DNA from: an uncultured Tateyamaria sp.
Lineage (GTDB): Bacteria > Pseudomonadota > Alphaproteobacteria > Rhodobacterales > Rhodobacteraceae
Length of the DNA stretch: 64,000 bases
Direction of reading: 5' to 3'
Assembly (NCBI RefSeq): GCF_947496075.1
Contig: NZ_CANMBJ010000006.1
Span: 124,001 to 188,000, forward strand
How positions within the stretch are numbered: the stretch's first letter is position 1; each line of letters opens with the position of its first letter. Shown in pieces: positions 35,321-44,795 of this stretch. Both the position numbers and the translations under genes were made by a program. The notes beneath the pieces are model-generated. The model saw nothing but the letters and a program-made list of their open reading frames with translations. It did no database searches and was not told the origin of the DNA.

Positions 35321-37228
35321 ATGCTGAATCTGCTGAAGCTGCTTTCGCGCACGCAGAAACGAAATATTTTGATCGTCATTGATGCGATCCTGATTCCCGC
35401 TGCTCTCGTTTTTGCGTTCAGCCTCAACCTTTCCGGGCACACAGCGATCGCGAGCTTTCAAGCCTACTTGCCGATACTACCATATATGCTGATCGTGACC
35501 GTTGGCCTGTCGCTGTGGCTGGGCATTTGTTCGACAACCCTGAATGAATATGAAGCCGCATCGATCGGACGGACGGGGGTGTTCGCCGCACTCATGACGA
35601 TGATGTCGATTCTACTGACGACGGCGGCCAACATGCCTCTTCCCCTGTCGACGCAAATCACGTTCGGCATCTCGTTCTTTGTCTTCTCCATCGTAAGCCG
35701 CGCGATCCTCTTGCAAGTCGTATTGGCCATCTACCGCAATGGATCCAACAGGTGTCGTGTCCTGATTTACGGCGCTGGCACGACCGGTATGCAACTGGTG
35801 TCCGCCCTACGCAGTCACGAATTCATCGAGCCTGTCGCCTTTGTTGACGACAGCCAGGCTCTGCAGGGTGTGAATGTATTGCGGTTGCCAGTCTACAGCC
35901 CCGTTCGCATTGCAGAGATTGTCGCGGAGAAGAAAATCGACCGCGTGCTGCTTGCCATTCCATCGCAAAGCCATCCCAAACAAATGCAGATCGCGAGACG
36001 CCTGCAGAAAATGGGGCTGGAGGTGCAAACACTGCCGTCGTTCTCCCAACTGATCGGGGAAGAGGCGCTGATCGAAAAGCTTACTCCGATCAATCCAAGG
36101 AATTTCCTTGGTCGCGACGAAGTCATGACAGCGCAGGATGGGGGTGACGAAGCCTATGCCGACCGGCGCGTTCTGATCTCTGGTGCCGGTGGTTCCATTG
36201 GCTCGGAACTCAGTCGTCAGGTTCTGGAATACCGTCCGCAAAAAATCGTTCTATACGAACTGAGTGAACTTGCACTCTATCAGATCCATCAGGAACTGAC
36301 CCAACTCGCCGAAGGCAGCGACATCGAAATTGTTCCGCTTTTGGGGTCTGTTACCGATGCGCGGCAAGTGCGCGCTGTGTTGAAGGATCATGATATTCAG
36401 GTTGTGCTGCACGCAGCCGCCTACAAGCACGTTCCTCTTGTCGAATTCAATCCGCTCGCCGGCTTGGCCAACAACGCTTTGGGCACGCAAACCCTGGTCA
36501 CCGAGGCCGCCAGCGCAGGTGTTGAGCGGTTCATGTTGATTTCGTCGGACAAGGCGGTGCGTCCCACAAACATGATGGGGGCATCCAAACGCCTGGCCGA
36601 GCTGGTGGTGCAAGACATTGCCCAACGCATCGCAACACCAAACGGTCTGAAATTCTCGATTGTGCGTTTTGGCAATGTGCTGGGCTCGTCCGGATCTGTT
36701 GTCCCGCTGTTTCAGGAACAGTTGCGGCGCGGCGGGCCCCTGACCGTCACACACCGAGACGTTTCGCGCTATTTCATGACCGTGCACGAAGCCGTGAACC
36801 TCGTGCTGCGCGCCGCGTCTATGGCCAAGGGCGGTGAAGTATTCGTGTTGGATATGGGCAAGCCCGTACGCATCGAACAACTGGCCCGTCAGGTGATCGA
36901 AAGCGCCGGGTTCACTGTGCGGGATGCCCAATACCCGGATGGCGATATCGAAATCGAGTTCACCGGTCTGCGCCCAGGCGAAAAGATGACCGAAGAACTG
37001 ACGCTCAGCGGCACTCAGGTCGGCACCGGACACAAAAAGATCTTCTCCACGGTCGAAGACTGCCTGAGCGAAATCGAAGTTGCCTCAGCCATGAGGTCGC
37101 TGCGCCAAGCGCTTGCTGCAAGCGACGAAGACGAGGCCCGCAGCGTTGTAAAGCGTTGGGTGGAAGGATTTGGGCAGAAACAAGCACATGCAGAAAAAGG
37201 CATAGAGCTTGCGCAACCCATCCAGTAA
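35321..37228 (+). CDS. Nucleotide-sugar 4,6-dehydratase (PglF/WbpM/CapD family)
   Basis: 635 residues. Four N-terminal membrane helices (to about residue 135) are followed by a CoA-binding-like Rossmann domain (Y-G-A-G-T-T-G) and the SDR catalytic domain with G-A-G-G-S-I-G-S-E-L near residue 288. The catalytic region reads S-S-D-K-A-V-R-P-T-N-M-M-G-A-S-K-R, where Met replaces the usual Tyr, as in inverting and retaining 4,6-dehydratases of this class. It makes a UDP-4-keto-6-deoxy sugar from UDP-GlcNAc, a precursor of bacillosamine-like or QuiNAc sugars. AGGGGG precedes the ATG. Confidence 0.94.
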   Translation: MLNLLKLLSRTQKRNILIVIDAILIPAALVFAFSLNLSGHTAIASFQAYLPILPYMLIVTVGLSLWLGICSTTLNEYEAASIGRTGVFAALMTMMSILLTTAANMPLPLSTQITFGISFFVFSIVSRAILLQVVLAIYRNGSNRCRVLIYGAGTTGMQLVSALRSHEFIEPVAFVDDSQALQGVNVLRLPVYSPVRIAEIVAEKKIDRVLLAIPSQSHPKQMQIARRLQKMGLEVQTLPSFSQLIGEEALIEKLTPINPRNFLGRDEVMTAQDGGDEAYADRRVLISGAGGSIGSELSRQVLEYRPQKIVLYELSELALYQIHQELTQLAEGSDIEIVPLLGSVTDARQVRAVLKDHDIQVVLHAAAYKHVPLVEFNPLAGLANNALGTQTLVTEAASAGVERFMLISSDKAVRPTNMMGASKRLAELVVQDIAQRIATPNGLKFSIVRFGNVLGSSGSVVPLFQEQLRRGGPLTVTHRDVSRYFMTVHEAVNLVLRAASMAKGGEVFVLDMGKPVRIEQLARQVIESAGFTVRDAQYPDGDIEIEFTGLRPGEKMTEELTLSGTQVGTGHKKIFSTVEDCLSEIEVASAMRSLRQALAASDEDEARSVVKRWVEGFGQKQAHAEKGIELAQPIQ

Positions 37229-37271
37229 AACCTTGTAAAGCAAGGCTGACGCCTGCCATGACATTACAAGA

Positions 37272-38570
37272 ATGCAATACTGGAAAGCTCTTAGACTTCT
37301 GGTTCAATTCAAAGGCCTGACCGTGATATATTTTACGAGACACAGTGAAAACGCTTTCGCCCTCGGGCTTGTTATCGCCATGGCCGTGGGTGGTTCGGCC
37401 CAGGCGGACACCACGACCACCTTAAGGTTCGGCGCCATCTCGGATGATTTCCTTGGTCGAACCGAGCAGTATGGCATTCTCGCATTTGACGGTGTCTCGA
37501 TCTCGACCAGCACACGCGTTGGGCGGTTGGCATTCGATTTGACGCTGGGTGACACCTTCGAAAACGAAGCTGTCGACAGTGTGCTTATCTTCGGTGACGT
37601 GGGCTACAGGTTTGGAAATGACAATTGGCAAGTTGGTGTCGGGCAGTTCGAACGACACTGGTCGCCGTCCGAATACACGTCGTTGATACTGTCTCGAAAT
37701 GCGCCTGCCTTCCCGTCTGTCTACATCCGCAAGGAAGAGGCGCGCACCTCGGATGTCCCGGTTCTGCGGTGGATAGGGCCCTGGAACGGTGAAGTCTTTA
37801 TCGGTCAAACCGACGATGCGAACCAACCCGACAACGCATTGATACTTGGTATGCGTCTTGGGTTCGAGCCTATCCGCGACCTCGAAATTGAGCTTGTGCG
37901 CGTGGCCCAATACGGTGGCGCAGGCCAGCCAGATGGCTTTGATACGTTCCTTGACGTACTGGTAGGCAACTCGAATGAGGGCGACAGCGCCCCGGCCAAT
38001 CAGATTGCCGGTGTCGGCGCCTCTTATCGCTTTGGTCCCGAGACGTTCAGCAACCGCATCTACGGCCAGGCCGTGGGTGAAGACGAGGCAGGCGGATTGC
38101 CCTCATGCTTCTTCTTTCTGTACGGACTGGAAAACAAGTCACGGCTCTTCAACGCCGATACCACGATAACGCTCGAACATGTCGACACCACCGTGGACTT
38201 CAGTACGGCTGGCTTTTGCGGGCCAAACACGGCCTATAACAACGACGTCTATTCCTATCGGAACGAAGGTGTGGTGATGGGGGCTGCGATCGGGTCGGAA
38301 AGTCGCTCAACCAGCCTGCGTGGCAAGCATGAATTCGACACATGGGCCTTGGACTGGAACGTGGGCAAGTTCACCATCAACGATGCGTCAAACCCAAATC
38401 ATAGCCTCAGCAGCACCCGCGAAACCGGTACGGTTGTTTCGGTCGGTGCAAGCACTGAGGTTTGGGGTGGCACGTTGCAAGGGATCGTCGCGCACCAGTC
38501 ATTTGATCTGGACACCGCTGAACAAGATAGCGGTGTGCGCATCGGCGTGAATTTCAGCAGGTCGTTCTAA
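37272..38570 (+). CDS. wzi: Capsule assembly Wzi-family outer-membrane protein
   Basis: 432 residues. A signal peptide ends A-Q-A before D-T-T (about residue 46 from this start). GTG 37323, giving I-Y-F-T-R-H-S next, is an alternative start with AAAGG upstream and a more normal signal. The mature part is a string of amphipathic beta strands and ends in Phe, as outer-membrane barrels do. Q-F-E-R-H-W-S-P-S-E-Y-T-S-L-I-L-S-R-N-A-P-A-F-P-S is the Wzi signature; Wzi is a lectin that ties capsule to the cell surface. It closes the polysaccharide locus and converges on the GPx gene with four shared bases. Confidence 0.82.
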   Translation: MQYWKALRLLVQFKGLTVIYFTRHSENAFALGLVIAMAVGGSAQADTTTTLRFGAISDDFLGRTEQYGILAFDGVSISTSTRVGRLAFDLTLGDTFENEAVDSVLIFGDVGYRFGNDNWQVGVGQFERHWSPSEYTSLILSRNAPAFPSVYIRKEEARTSDVPVLRWIGPWNGEVFIGQTDDANQPDNALILGMRLGFEPIRDLEIELVRVAQYGGAGQPDGFDTFLDVLVGNSNEGDSAPANQIAGVGASYRFGPETFSNRIYGQAVGEDEAGGLPSCFFFLYGLENKSRLFNADTTITLEHVDTTVDFSTAGFCGPNTAYNNDVYSYRNEGVVMGAAIGSESRSTSLRGKHEFDTWALDWNVGKFTINDASNPNHSLSSTRETGTVVSVGASTEVWGGTLQGIVAHQSFDLDTAEQDSGVRIGVNFSRSF

Positions 38571-39097
38571 AATTCCGCCTGCACCAGCGCGGCCTCAACC
38601 GCGCTGCGCACCGGGCGCGACATGGGTGCAGTCCGTGCGCCCCATGTTTCGACAATGCGGCCATCCGCTCCAATCAGCACCTTGTTGAAATTCCAGCGCG
38701 GCACGAACCCTGCAGTCTCGCGGAACCCCTCGTATAGCGGATGCGCGTTTGCGCCCTTGATCGTCAAGATATCCGTCATCGGCATGTCGAGGCCAAAGGC
38801 CATTTCGCAGAACTCCCGCACTTCCTCGGCACTGTCCAACTCCTGGCGGAAGTCATCGGACGGCACTGCCAGCACGACCAGCCCGCGCTCGCGATACGTG
38901 TCGTAAAGGGTCTGCAGCGCTTCGTACTGCCCGGTATAGGCACATTGCGATGCGGTGTTGACCACCAGAACCGGCCGCCCCTCCCAGTCAGACATCTCGA
39001 TCATGCCGCCATCAATCGATGTCAGTTGCACGTCGCGCACATCCGCATGGGCCGCTTGTGCGAGACCAATAAAAAGACAAACAAGAAATGCACGCAT
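38567..39097 (-). CDS. Glutathione peroxidase family protein, periplasmic
   Basis: 176 residues. A short signal peptide (to A-H-A, residue 19) points to the periplasm. The peroxidatic Cys is in N-T-A-S-Q-C-A-Y-T-G-Q-Y, Trp in P-R-W-N-F-N-K completes the site, and L-A-V-P-S-D-D-F is the family variant of the P-x-N-x-F-G stretch, here lacking the Gln-containing G-Q-E loop. It reduces peroxides using thioredoxin or a similar donor. Divergent from msrBA, 119 bp apart, so a shared oxidative-stress signal is likely. Confidence 0.92.
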   Translation of the reverse strand: MRAFLVCLFIGLAQAAHADVRDVQLTSIDGGMIEMSDWEGRPVLVVNTASQCAYTGQYEALQTLYDTYRERGLVVLAVPSDDFRQELDSAEEVREFCEMAFGLDMPMTDILTIKGANAHPLYEGFRETAGFVPRWNFNKVLIGADGRIVETWGARTAPMSRPVRSAVEAALVQAEF

Positions 39098-39216
39098 GTG
39101 ATCGCTCCTTCTCTTGCGGTCACGTCTTAGTTAGGGCGCGGGCGCTGGCTGTCATGCTCTTCCAATTTCCTTCAATCGCACCAAGTATAAGGCAACGCTG
39201 AACGGATAGGCTGATC

Positions 39217-39660
39217 ATGACCACCTACATCAAGAATCCCGACGTCATCGCGACACTCTCGCCCGAGGAATACCATGTCACACAGGAAAGCGGCACGGAA
39301 CGCCCCGGCACGGGCAAGCTGCTAAGCAATAAAGAACCGGGCATCTATGTCGACATCGTCTCGGGTGAGCCCCTCTTTGCATCCTCCGACAAGTACGAAA
39401 GCGGCTGCGGCTGGCCCTCGTTCACCAAACCCATCGACAACGTGACAGAACACCAGGACGCCAGCCTCGGCATGATCCGGACGGAAGTCCGCAGCAAACA
39501 CGGCGACAGCCACCTCGGTCACGTCTTTCCCGACGGCCCCCGCGACCGCGGCGGCCTGCGCTATTGCATCAACTCGGCCTCCCTGCGCTTTGTGCACCGT
39601 GACGATATGGAGGCCGAAGGCTATGGTGCCTACCTGAACCAAGTGGAGGATGTGGCATGA
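39217..39660 (+). CDS. msrB: Peptide-methionine (R)-S-oxide reductase
   Basis: 147 residues. Reduces the R-epimer of methionine sulfoxide in proteins. [12 protein letters not shown] and [11 protein letters not shown] with the catalytic Cys at residue 117 are conserved. The zinc-binding CxxC pair is missing: G-I-Y-V-D-I-V-S-G stands where zinc forms have Y-x-C-x-x-C-G. The resolving Cys may be the one in S-G-C-G-W. The stop overlaps the msrA start by ATGA. Confidence 0.95.
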   Translation: MTTYIKNPDVIATLSPEEYHVTQESGTERPGTGKLLSNKEPGIYVDIVSGEPLFASSDKYESGCGWPSFTKPIDNVTEHQDASLGMIRTEVRSKHGDSHLGHVFPDGPRDRGGLRYCINSASLRFVHRDDMEAEGYGAYLNQVEDVA

Positions 39661-40163
39661 ACGACCAACGCGCAGTACTGGCAGGCGGCTGTTTCTGGGG
39701 CATGCAGGACCTGATCCGCAAGAAACCGGGGGTCAAGGCGACCCGCGTCGGCTACACCGGCGGGGACGTCCCCAATGCAACCTACCGCAACCACGGCACC
39801 CACGCCGAAGGGATCGAGATCATCTATGACCCCTCGGTCATCACCTTCCGCGATCTGCTCGAGCTTTTCTTCCAGATCCACGACCCAACCACGCTGAACC
39901 GGCAAGGCAACGATGTGGGCCTCAGCTATCGCTCGGCCATCTACTACGTGGATGACGCCCAAAAGCAGGTGGCACTGGATACCATCGCGGATGTGGAAGC
40001 CTCCGGCATCTGGCCCGGCAAAGTGGTGACAGAGGTCGAACCGGTGGGCGATTTCTGGGAAGCCGAACCCGAACATCAGGACTACCTCGAACGCATCCCG
40101 AACGGCTATACGTGCCATTTCGTACGCCCCGACTGGGTTCTGCCCAAACGGGCCGCTGAATAG
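39657..40163 (+). CDS. msrA: Peptide-methionine (S)-S-oxide reductase
   Basis: 168 residues. The catalytic motif G-G-C-F-W-G-M-Q has Cys at residue 12; Gln replaces the Glu of G-C-F-W-G-x-E, as in a known subgroup. G-Y-T-G-G, Y-x-x-H-x-T-H-A-E and I-Y-Y-V follow as expected. It complements MsrB by reducing the S-epimer. Translationally coupled to msrB and followed by a strong terminator. Confidence 0.95.
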   Translation: MNDQRAVLAGGCFWGMQDLIRKKPGVKATRVGYTGGDVPNATYRNHGTHAEGIEIIYDPSVITFRDLLELFFQIHDPTTLNRQGNDVGLSYRSAIYYVDDAQKQVALDTIADVEASGIWPGKVVTEVEPVGDFWEAEPEHQDYLERIPNGYTCHFVRPDWVLPKRAAE

Positions 40164-40170
40164 AGGCAAT

Positions 40171-40194
40171 GGCGGGCATCGCGCCCGCCCTTTT
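40171..40194 (+). terminator. Rho-independent terminator of msrBA
   Basis: Seven-base-pair G+C stem (40171-40177 with 40183-40189), 5-base loop, then CTTTT. The last T is the first base of the convergent HyuA stop triplet. Confidence 0.85.
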
Positions 40195-42182
40195 CACAGG
40201 GCGATACCCGGTCGCCCTGTCGCCTCTGCAACCAACACAGCCTCGACAAACACCTCGCGCGCCTCCGCCTGCGCCGTGCGAATGTCCCGCGCGACATGCA
40301 GCTCGACATCAGATGCCCCCGCAGCAAGCGCCGAAGCACGCGCGTCTTCCACCAAAACAGTCTCTAACCGGGCTAAAGCAGGCTCTGAGGCTGCAAAATC
40401 CTCGGGCCCTGACAGCAAATGCACGCGAAACAGACCCTCGGACGGAGAGGTGACCGTTCCCGTCCGCCGCACAGTCACACGGCCCACAACAGCGCCAATC
40501 GCATTGGCAACACCCCCATCCTCGGGCAACTGCATGTCACAGCCCAGACGCGCGCCCACCGCAGGGTAATATGCCCGTGCCGACGCACCCAACCCCACAA
40601 CAGACACGTCCAGACCAGTGGACACACGCACCAAACCTTTTGCCCCCGAAAGACCGCGTTGCATCAACGAATGGGTTGCCAGCGCCTCGTCCAGTCCATC
40701 CTCGGCCAATGCCGCCTCAAGCAGCGCAACGCTGGTCTGATATGTCAGCCGATCGACAACCATCTCCGCCACTTGCTCCGCCGTTTCAGCAAGCCGCTCT
40801 CCGGCACCAGTGCGACGTCGTCCAAACAGGGCGCAGGCCAAGCGCGCGGCCTCGGCATCCCACACGCTCAAACCACCCAGCACATGGCTGGCATCCGATG
40901 GGGTGAGACCCGCCACCTGCACCAACCCACGTCCCACAAGGCGCTTGAGCGCGCCATGCTCCATCCGTGTGCGCAACACTGCGCCCAGACCATGCACGCG
41001 CTCGCCAATACGGGCCAACAGGTCCGCATCCCGCGCAGCCAAACCGTCCGCCTGCACACCCGGCACTGCCCTTACGAAACGGCCGTCATGCTCACCAGGC
41101 GTGGTATTCCGCATCTGCAGCTGAAGCACCGGCAGCACGGCCTCAGGCGCTTCCTGCGCCAACAAGGACACCGGCAACACCCGGCGCGGTCCAAGGGTCA
41201 CGCCACCGCGCAAACCCTCCGTGACAAAATGTACCTCGCTGTCCCCACCAAGCCCGGTCGTGCGCATCGCCACGGCCTCGACCATGGTGCGGTGAGGTCC
41301 CACACGCGCACCATCCGGATCAATCACGGGCCGACCACCCCGCAGTACGGCCACATCCGTGGTCGTGCCCCCGATGTCACTGACCAGCGCATGATCCACC
41401 CCGGTCAGCCAGCGCGCGCCAACGATGGACGCTGCAGGACCGCTCAGGATCGTCTCGATGGGCCGCGCCCGCGCCTGCGTGGAGGACATCAACGCCCCGT
41501 CCCCTCGCACAACCATCATCGGCGCGCGTATCCCAATGGTGCGCAGTTCCGCCTCAGCCCGTCCGATCAACGCATCAATCATGCCAATCAGCCGCGCATT
41601 CAGAACAGCCGTCAACGCGCGCTTGGGCCCACCCAGCTTCGCGGACAATTGGTGCGAGGCGGACACGGGCAACCGCGTCACATCACGTACCAGCTCCATG
41701 GCACGCACTTCATGCGCAGGGTTGCGCGTGGCAAATTGCCCAGCCACGGCAAACCCACTCACATCGCTTTTATGTTTCTCTAAAAGGGTCAAAAGGTCCG
41801 CTTCATCCAGCGGCACAGCCTCCGACCCGTCGTGCTTGTGCCCCCCTGCCAGAACACAAACGGGATCACCGCCCAGCGCATCGGCCAGGCCCTGTGTCTC
41901 CAGATCCCGTTCGCGAAAGCCGATGAGGATCAGCGCAACACGCCCACCCTGTCCTTCGACCAACGCGTTGGTGGCGAGGGTCGTGGACAGGGACGCCATT
42001 CCAACCTCCGCCGGATCAACGCGGGCCTCTTTCAACACTGCACGCACAGCGCGCCCGACACCCACCGCCAGATCATGGCGTGTGGTCAACGCCTTGGCGC
42101 GGGCCAGAACCCGCTCCTCATCCTGCATCAGAACCGCGTCGGTATAGGTGCCGCCCGTATCCACACCCAGCAAAATTGCCAT
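40194..42182 (-). CDS. Hydantoinase/oxoprolinase family protein, HyuA-type subunit
   Basis: 662 residues from ATG 42182; a second ATG two codons upstream is too close to the GGGGA Shine-Dalgarno. The ASKHA ATPase fold shows G-V-D-T-G-G-T-Y-T-D at the start and S-D-I-G-G-T-T-T-D-V-A near residue 260. Family members hydrolyse cyclic amides such as hydantoins or 5-oxoproline with ATP, normally with a HyuB partner, which is not adjacent here. The C-terminal domain is shorter than in full 5-oxoprolinases. Substrate unknown; it may work alone or with a distant partner. Confidence 0.9.
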   Translation of the reverse strand: MAILLGVDTGGTYTDAVLMQDEERVLARAKALTTRHDLAVGVGRAVRAVLKEARVDPAEVGMASLSTTLATNALVEGQGGRVALILIGFRERDLETQGLADALGGDPVCVLAGGHKHDGSEAVPLDEADLLTLLEKHKSDVSGFAVAGQFATRNPAHEVRAMELVRDVTRLPVSASHQLSAKLGGPKRALTAVLNARLIGMIDALIGRAEAELRTIGIRAPMMVVRGDGALMSSTQARARPIETILSGPAASIVGARWLTGVDHALVSDIGGTTTDVAVLRGGRPVIDPDGARVGPHRTMVEAVAMRTTGLGGDSEVHFVTEGLRGGVTLGPRRVLPVSLLAQEAPEAVLPVLQLQMRNTTPGEHDGRFVRAVPGVQADGLAARDADLLARIGERVHGLGAVLRTRMEHGALKRLVGRGLVQVAGLTPSDASHVLGGLSVWDAEAARLACALFGRRRTGAGERLAETAEQVAEMVVDRLTYQTSVALLEAALAEDGLDEALATHSLMQRGLSGAKGLVRVSTGLDVSVVGLGASARAYYPAVGARLGCDMQLPEDGGVANAIGAVVGRVTVRRTGTVTSPSEGLFRVHLLSGPEDFAASEPALARLETVLVEDARASALAAGASDVELHVARDIRTAQAEAREVFVEAVLVAEATGRPGIAL

Positions 42183-42208
42183 GCTCATTCCCCGTTTTTT
42201 GCGCAGCC

Positions 42209-43252
42209 CTACAGCGCCTGCTTACGACGCGTCGCGCTCAATTGCGTCACCGCCCAACGGGCTGCGTCCGCCACCGCCGCATCCGGATCGTTCACAAGGG
42301 CCTGCACAGCAGGCAAGAGGTCCGCCGCACCCGAATTTCCGATGGCATAGGCCACGTTGCGGACAAACCGATCCCGCCCGATCCGCTTGATGGGCGACCC
42401 CGAAAACCGGGCCCGAAATCCTGCGTCGTCAAGGGTGGCCAGCTCAGCAAGAGGCGGCTGCCCCACAGCGCCTAAATAGCGCATGTCGCTGGCAGCAACG
42501 GCAAACTTGTTCCACGGGCAGACCGCCAGACAATCGTCACAACCATAAATCCGGTTGCCCAGACCGGGGCGCAGCTCTTCGTCCACCGGCCCCTTGTGCT
42601 CGATCGTCAGGTACGAAATGCAGCGCCGCGCATCCAGCTGATAGGGTGCCGGAAAGGCGTTCGTCGGACAGATATCCAAACAGGCGCGGCACGATCCACA
42701 ATGATCGATCTCGGGCGCGTCGGGTTCCAGTTCCAACGTCGTGAAGACAGACCCTATAAAGGCCCAATTGCCCCAATCCCGGCTCACAAGATTGGTGTGT
42801 TTGCCCTGCCACCCAAGGCCCGCTGCCTGCCCCAAAGCCTTCTCCGGCACGGGTGCAGTGTCTACAAAGACCTTAATCTCGCCGCCGGCTGTCTCGATCA
42901 ACCAGCGGCCCAGACGCTTGAGGCGCTTCTTCACGATGTCATGATAGTCCCGCCCCTGCGCATAGACGGACACGGCCCCCACCTCAGGTCGGTCCAGCAC
43001 CGCCAGAGGATCATGCTCCGGTGCATAGCTCTCAGCCAACATGATCACAGACCGCGCCTCGGGCCACAACGCCGCCGGATTGCCGCGCCAATGCATCCGC
43101 TCGGCCATCCACCCCATCTGCCCGTGCCGCCCAGCCTCAACAAAGGTCTGTAGCCGTCCCGGCACGTCGGGCACAGCATCTGGGCGACAGACCCGCGCCA
43201 TTACGAACCCGTCGTCCAGAGCACGCCTTATGACCCGTTCTTTCAGGTCCAT
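42209..43252 (-). CDS. queG: Epoxyqueuosine reductase
   Basis: 347 residues, normal QueG length. It performs the last step of queuosine synthesis in tRNA with a cobalamin and two [4Fe-4S] clusters. [16 protein letters not shown] and [13 protein letters not shown] supply the cluster cysteines. The N-terminal cobalamin region has M-A-E-R-M-H-W-R and [13 protein letters not shown]-terminal HEAT-like repeat (about 270-347) binds tRNA. It lies 60 bp after the GST gene on the same strand, with a hairpin between. Confidence 0.95.
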   Translation of the reverse strand: MDLKERVIRRALDDGFVMARVCRPDAVPDVPGRLQTFVEAGRHGQMGWMAERMHWRGNPAALWPEARSVIMLAESYAPEHDPLAVLDRPEVGAVSVYAQGRDYHDIVKKRLKRLGRWLIETAGGEIKVFVDTAPVPEKALGQAAGLGWQGKHTNLVSRDWGNWAFIGSVFTTLELEPDAPEIDHCGSCRACLDICPTNAFPAPYQLDARRCISYLTIEHKGPVDEELRPGLGNRIYGCDDCLAVCPWNKFAVAASDMRYLGAVGQPPLAELATLDDAGFRARFSGSPIKRIGRDRFVRNVAYAIGNSGAADLLPAVQALVNDPDAAVADAARWAVTQLSATRRKQAL

Positions 43253-43282
43253 CTCTTCCCTGTTTCAAAAAAATCCCGGGGT

Positions 43283-43299
43283 CTGGGGCAGCGCCCCAG
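43283..43299. terminator. Hairpin between GST and queG genes
   Basis: CTGGGGC/GCCCCAG, 3-base loop. On the minus strand seven T follow about nine bases later (43267-43273), so it is a plausible but loose terminator. Core shared with the hairpin at 13656-13670. Confidence 0.5.
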
Positions 43300-43312
43300 T
43301 CCGACGCCGCAT

Positions 43313-43978
43313 TCAGAAATCCAGATCATTGTAATGCCGCGGCGGCGGGAACCCCGGCACCTGATCGGCCAGGATACTCCGAAAGGCAGGGCGCGACTTG
43401 ATCTTGGCATACCAATCCTTGACCACCTCCGAACGGTTCCAATCCACATCAGAGATATAGTCTAAAGACGACAGATGCGCAGCCGCGGCAAAATCGGCCA
43501 GTGTCATGTTGTCCCCCGCCAACCAGCGACGGTGATCCAGCAGCCACGTCATGTAGTCGAGGTGATACTTGATCGCCTTCGCCCCATCCTTGACGTTGCG
43601 GCTGTCGGGAAAACCCTGGCCCATCACCTTCTTGTTCACCCGCTCATAAAGCAGCTTCGACGTCACCTCGTTGTGGAACTTGTCGTCGAACCAGCCCACC
43701 AACCGGCGGACCTCCAGCTTCGCCACCGGGTCAGAGGGCAGCAGAGATGGTTCCGGGCGCGTCTCCTCGATGTATTCACAGATGGCGGCGCTCTCGCTCA
43801 TCATCACGCCGTCCAGACGCAGCACCGGCACCTTGGCCGCAGGGTTGCGGCGCAGAAAGTCCGGGTCAGCCTCCCAATACCGCTCCTCGACCAGCTCAAC
43901 CTCGATCTTCTTCTCGGCAAGGCTCAGACGCACCTTGCGGCAGAACGGGGACAGGGGAACGTGAAACAGGCGGGCCAT
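43313..43978 (-). CDS. Glutathione S-transferase family protein
   Basis: 221 residues from ATG 43978 (M-A-R-L-F-H-V-P); the upstream frame runs into MtgA sequence and is ignored. The N-terminal thioredoxin-like domain has S-P-F-C-R-K-V-R-L, K-V-P-V-L-R-L-D-G and M-S-E-S-A-A-I-C-E-Y-I, where S-E-S-x-A-I binds glutathione. The C-terminal helical domain has L-A-D-F-A-A-A-A-H-L-S. Unlike the GST at 15933 it belongs to a different branch, close to beta/SspA-like enzymes. Reaction unknown. Confidence 0.92.
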   Translation of the reverse strand: MARLFHVPLSPFCRKVRLSLAEKKIEVELVEERYWEADPDFLRRNPAAKVPVLRLDGVMMSESAAICEYIEETRPEPSLLPSDPVAKLEVRRLVGWFDDKFHNEVTSKLLYERVNKKVMGQGFPDSRNVKDGAKAIKYHLDYMTWLLDHRRWLAGDNMTLADFAAAAHLSSLDYISDVDWNRSEVVKDWYAKIKSRPAFRSILADQVPGFPPPRHYNDLDF

Positions 43979-44033
43979 GGTCAATCCGGTTTGGTCAAAC
44001 GTTTGGCATCCATGCACGGCTGGCCCATGATTT

Positions 44034-44759
44034 TCAACTCTGGAAACAGTCTGCCCGCCCATCCGCGCGGATCGTGGCCGCTCCGCTCAGGATCTGCGAT
44101 GTCCGCTTGCGCACGAAGGGCGAAGGCTGACTGGCAGACCGTCCCTTCGGGTTCGGCAAGATTGCGGCCAGACGGGCCGCCTGGACATTTGATAATGCGT
44201 CGGGGGCGACACCGAAGTAATGGCGCGATGCCGCCTCGACGCCAAAGACACCCTCATCAAACTCCGCCACGTTCAGATAGACCTCGAGAATGCGGTGTTT
44301 GGACCACAGCGCCTCGACCAGAGGGGTCATCGCCGCTTCCATCACCTTCCGCACCCAGGACCGACCATGCCACAGGTACACATTCTTCACGACCTGCTGG
44401 CTGATCGTGGACGCGCCCCGGCTGCTGCCCTCGTCAATGGCACGGCGAATGGCCACTACGTCCAGACCCCAATGCAAACAGAAATTGGCGTCCTCGGCGG
44501 CGACGGCCGCGCGCGCCATGATTGGCGCAATCTCCTCCATTGGCACCCATTCGTGGTCCACACCGCCCAAACGGCGGGACTCCTGCATCATGTACAGGGT
44601 CGTGGGAGGGTTGATCACGGACCAAAGCAACGCCGCCACAACGGCCACCAGAAACACCACGCTCACGCCGCGCAATGTCCACCGCAACAGCCAGCGGCCC
44701 GGTCGAAACCGACGCTTCGCCTTGGTTTTTGATGCACGTCTACTGCTCTTTCTTGCCAT
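44034..44759 (-). CDS. mtgA: Monofunctional biosynthetic peptidoglycan transglycosylase
   Basis: 241 residues. A very basic N terminus and one membrane anchor (about 25-47) precede the GT51 domain. A-A-E-D-A-N-F contains the catalytic Glu (E-D-x-x-F), then G-A-S-T-I-S-Q-Q-V-V-K-N and R-K-V-M-E-A, and E-V-Y-L-N-V-A-E-F-D-E-G-V-F-G-V-E-A-A. It polymerises lipid II glycan strands on the outer face of the inner membrane. In E. coli-type MtgA the GT51 domain is the only one, as here. Confidence 0.95.
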   Translation of the reverse strand: MARKSSRRASKTKAKRRFRPGRWLLRWTLRGVSVVFLVAVVAALLWSVINPPTTLYMMQESRRLGGVDHEWVPMEEIAPIMARAAVAAEDANFCLHWGLDVVAIRRAIDEGSSRGASTISQQVVKNVYLWHGRSWVRKVMEAAMTPLVEALWSKHRILEVYLNVAEFDEGVFGVEAASRHYFGVAPDALSNVQAARLAAILPNPKGRSASQPSPFVRKRTSQILSGAATIRADGRADCFQS

Positions 44760-44795
44760 GCGCCCAGCTATAGGGCGCAGAACATCGCAAGTGAA

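Noticed and set aside
40419..41783. Long plus-strand open frame of 454 codons
   Set aside because: Antisense to the HyuA-type gene, rich in P, H and R as expected for the reverse of a G+C-rich gene.
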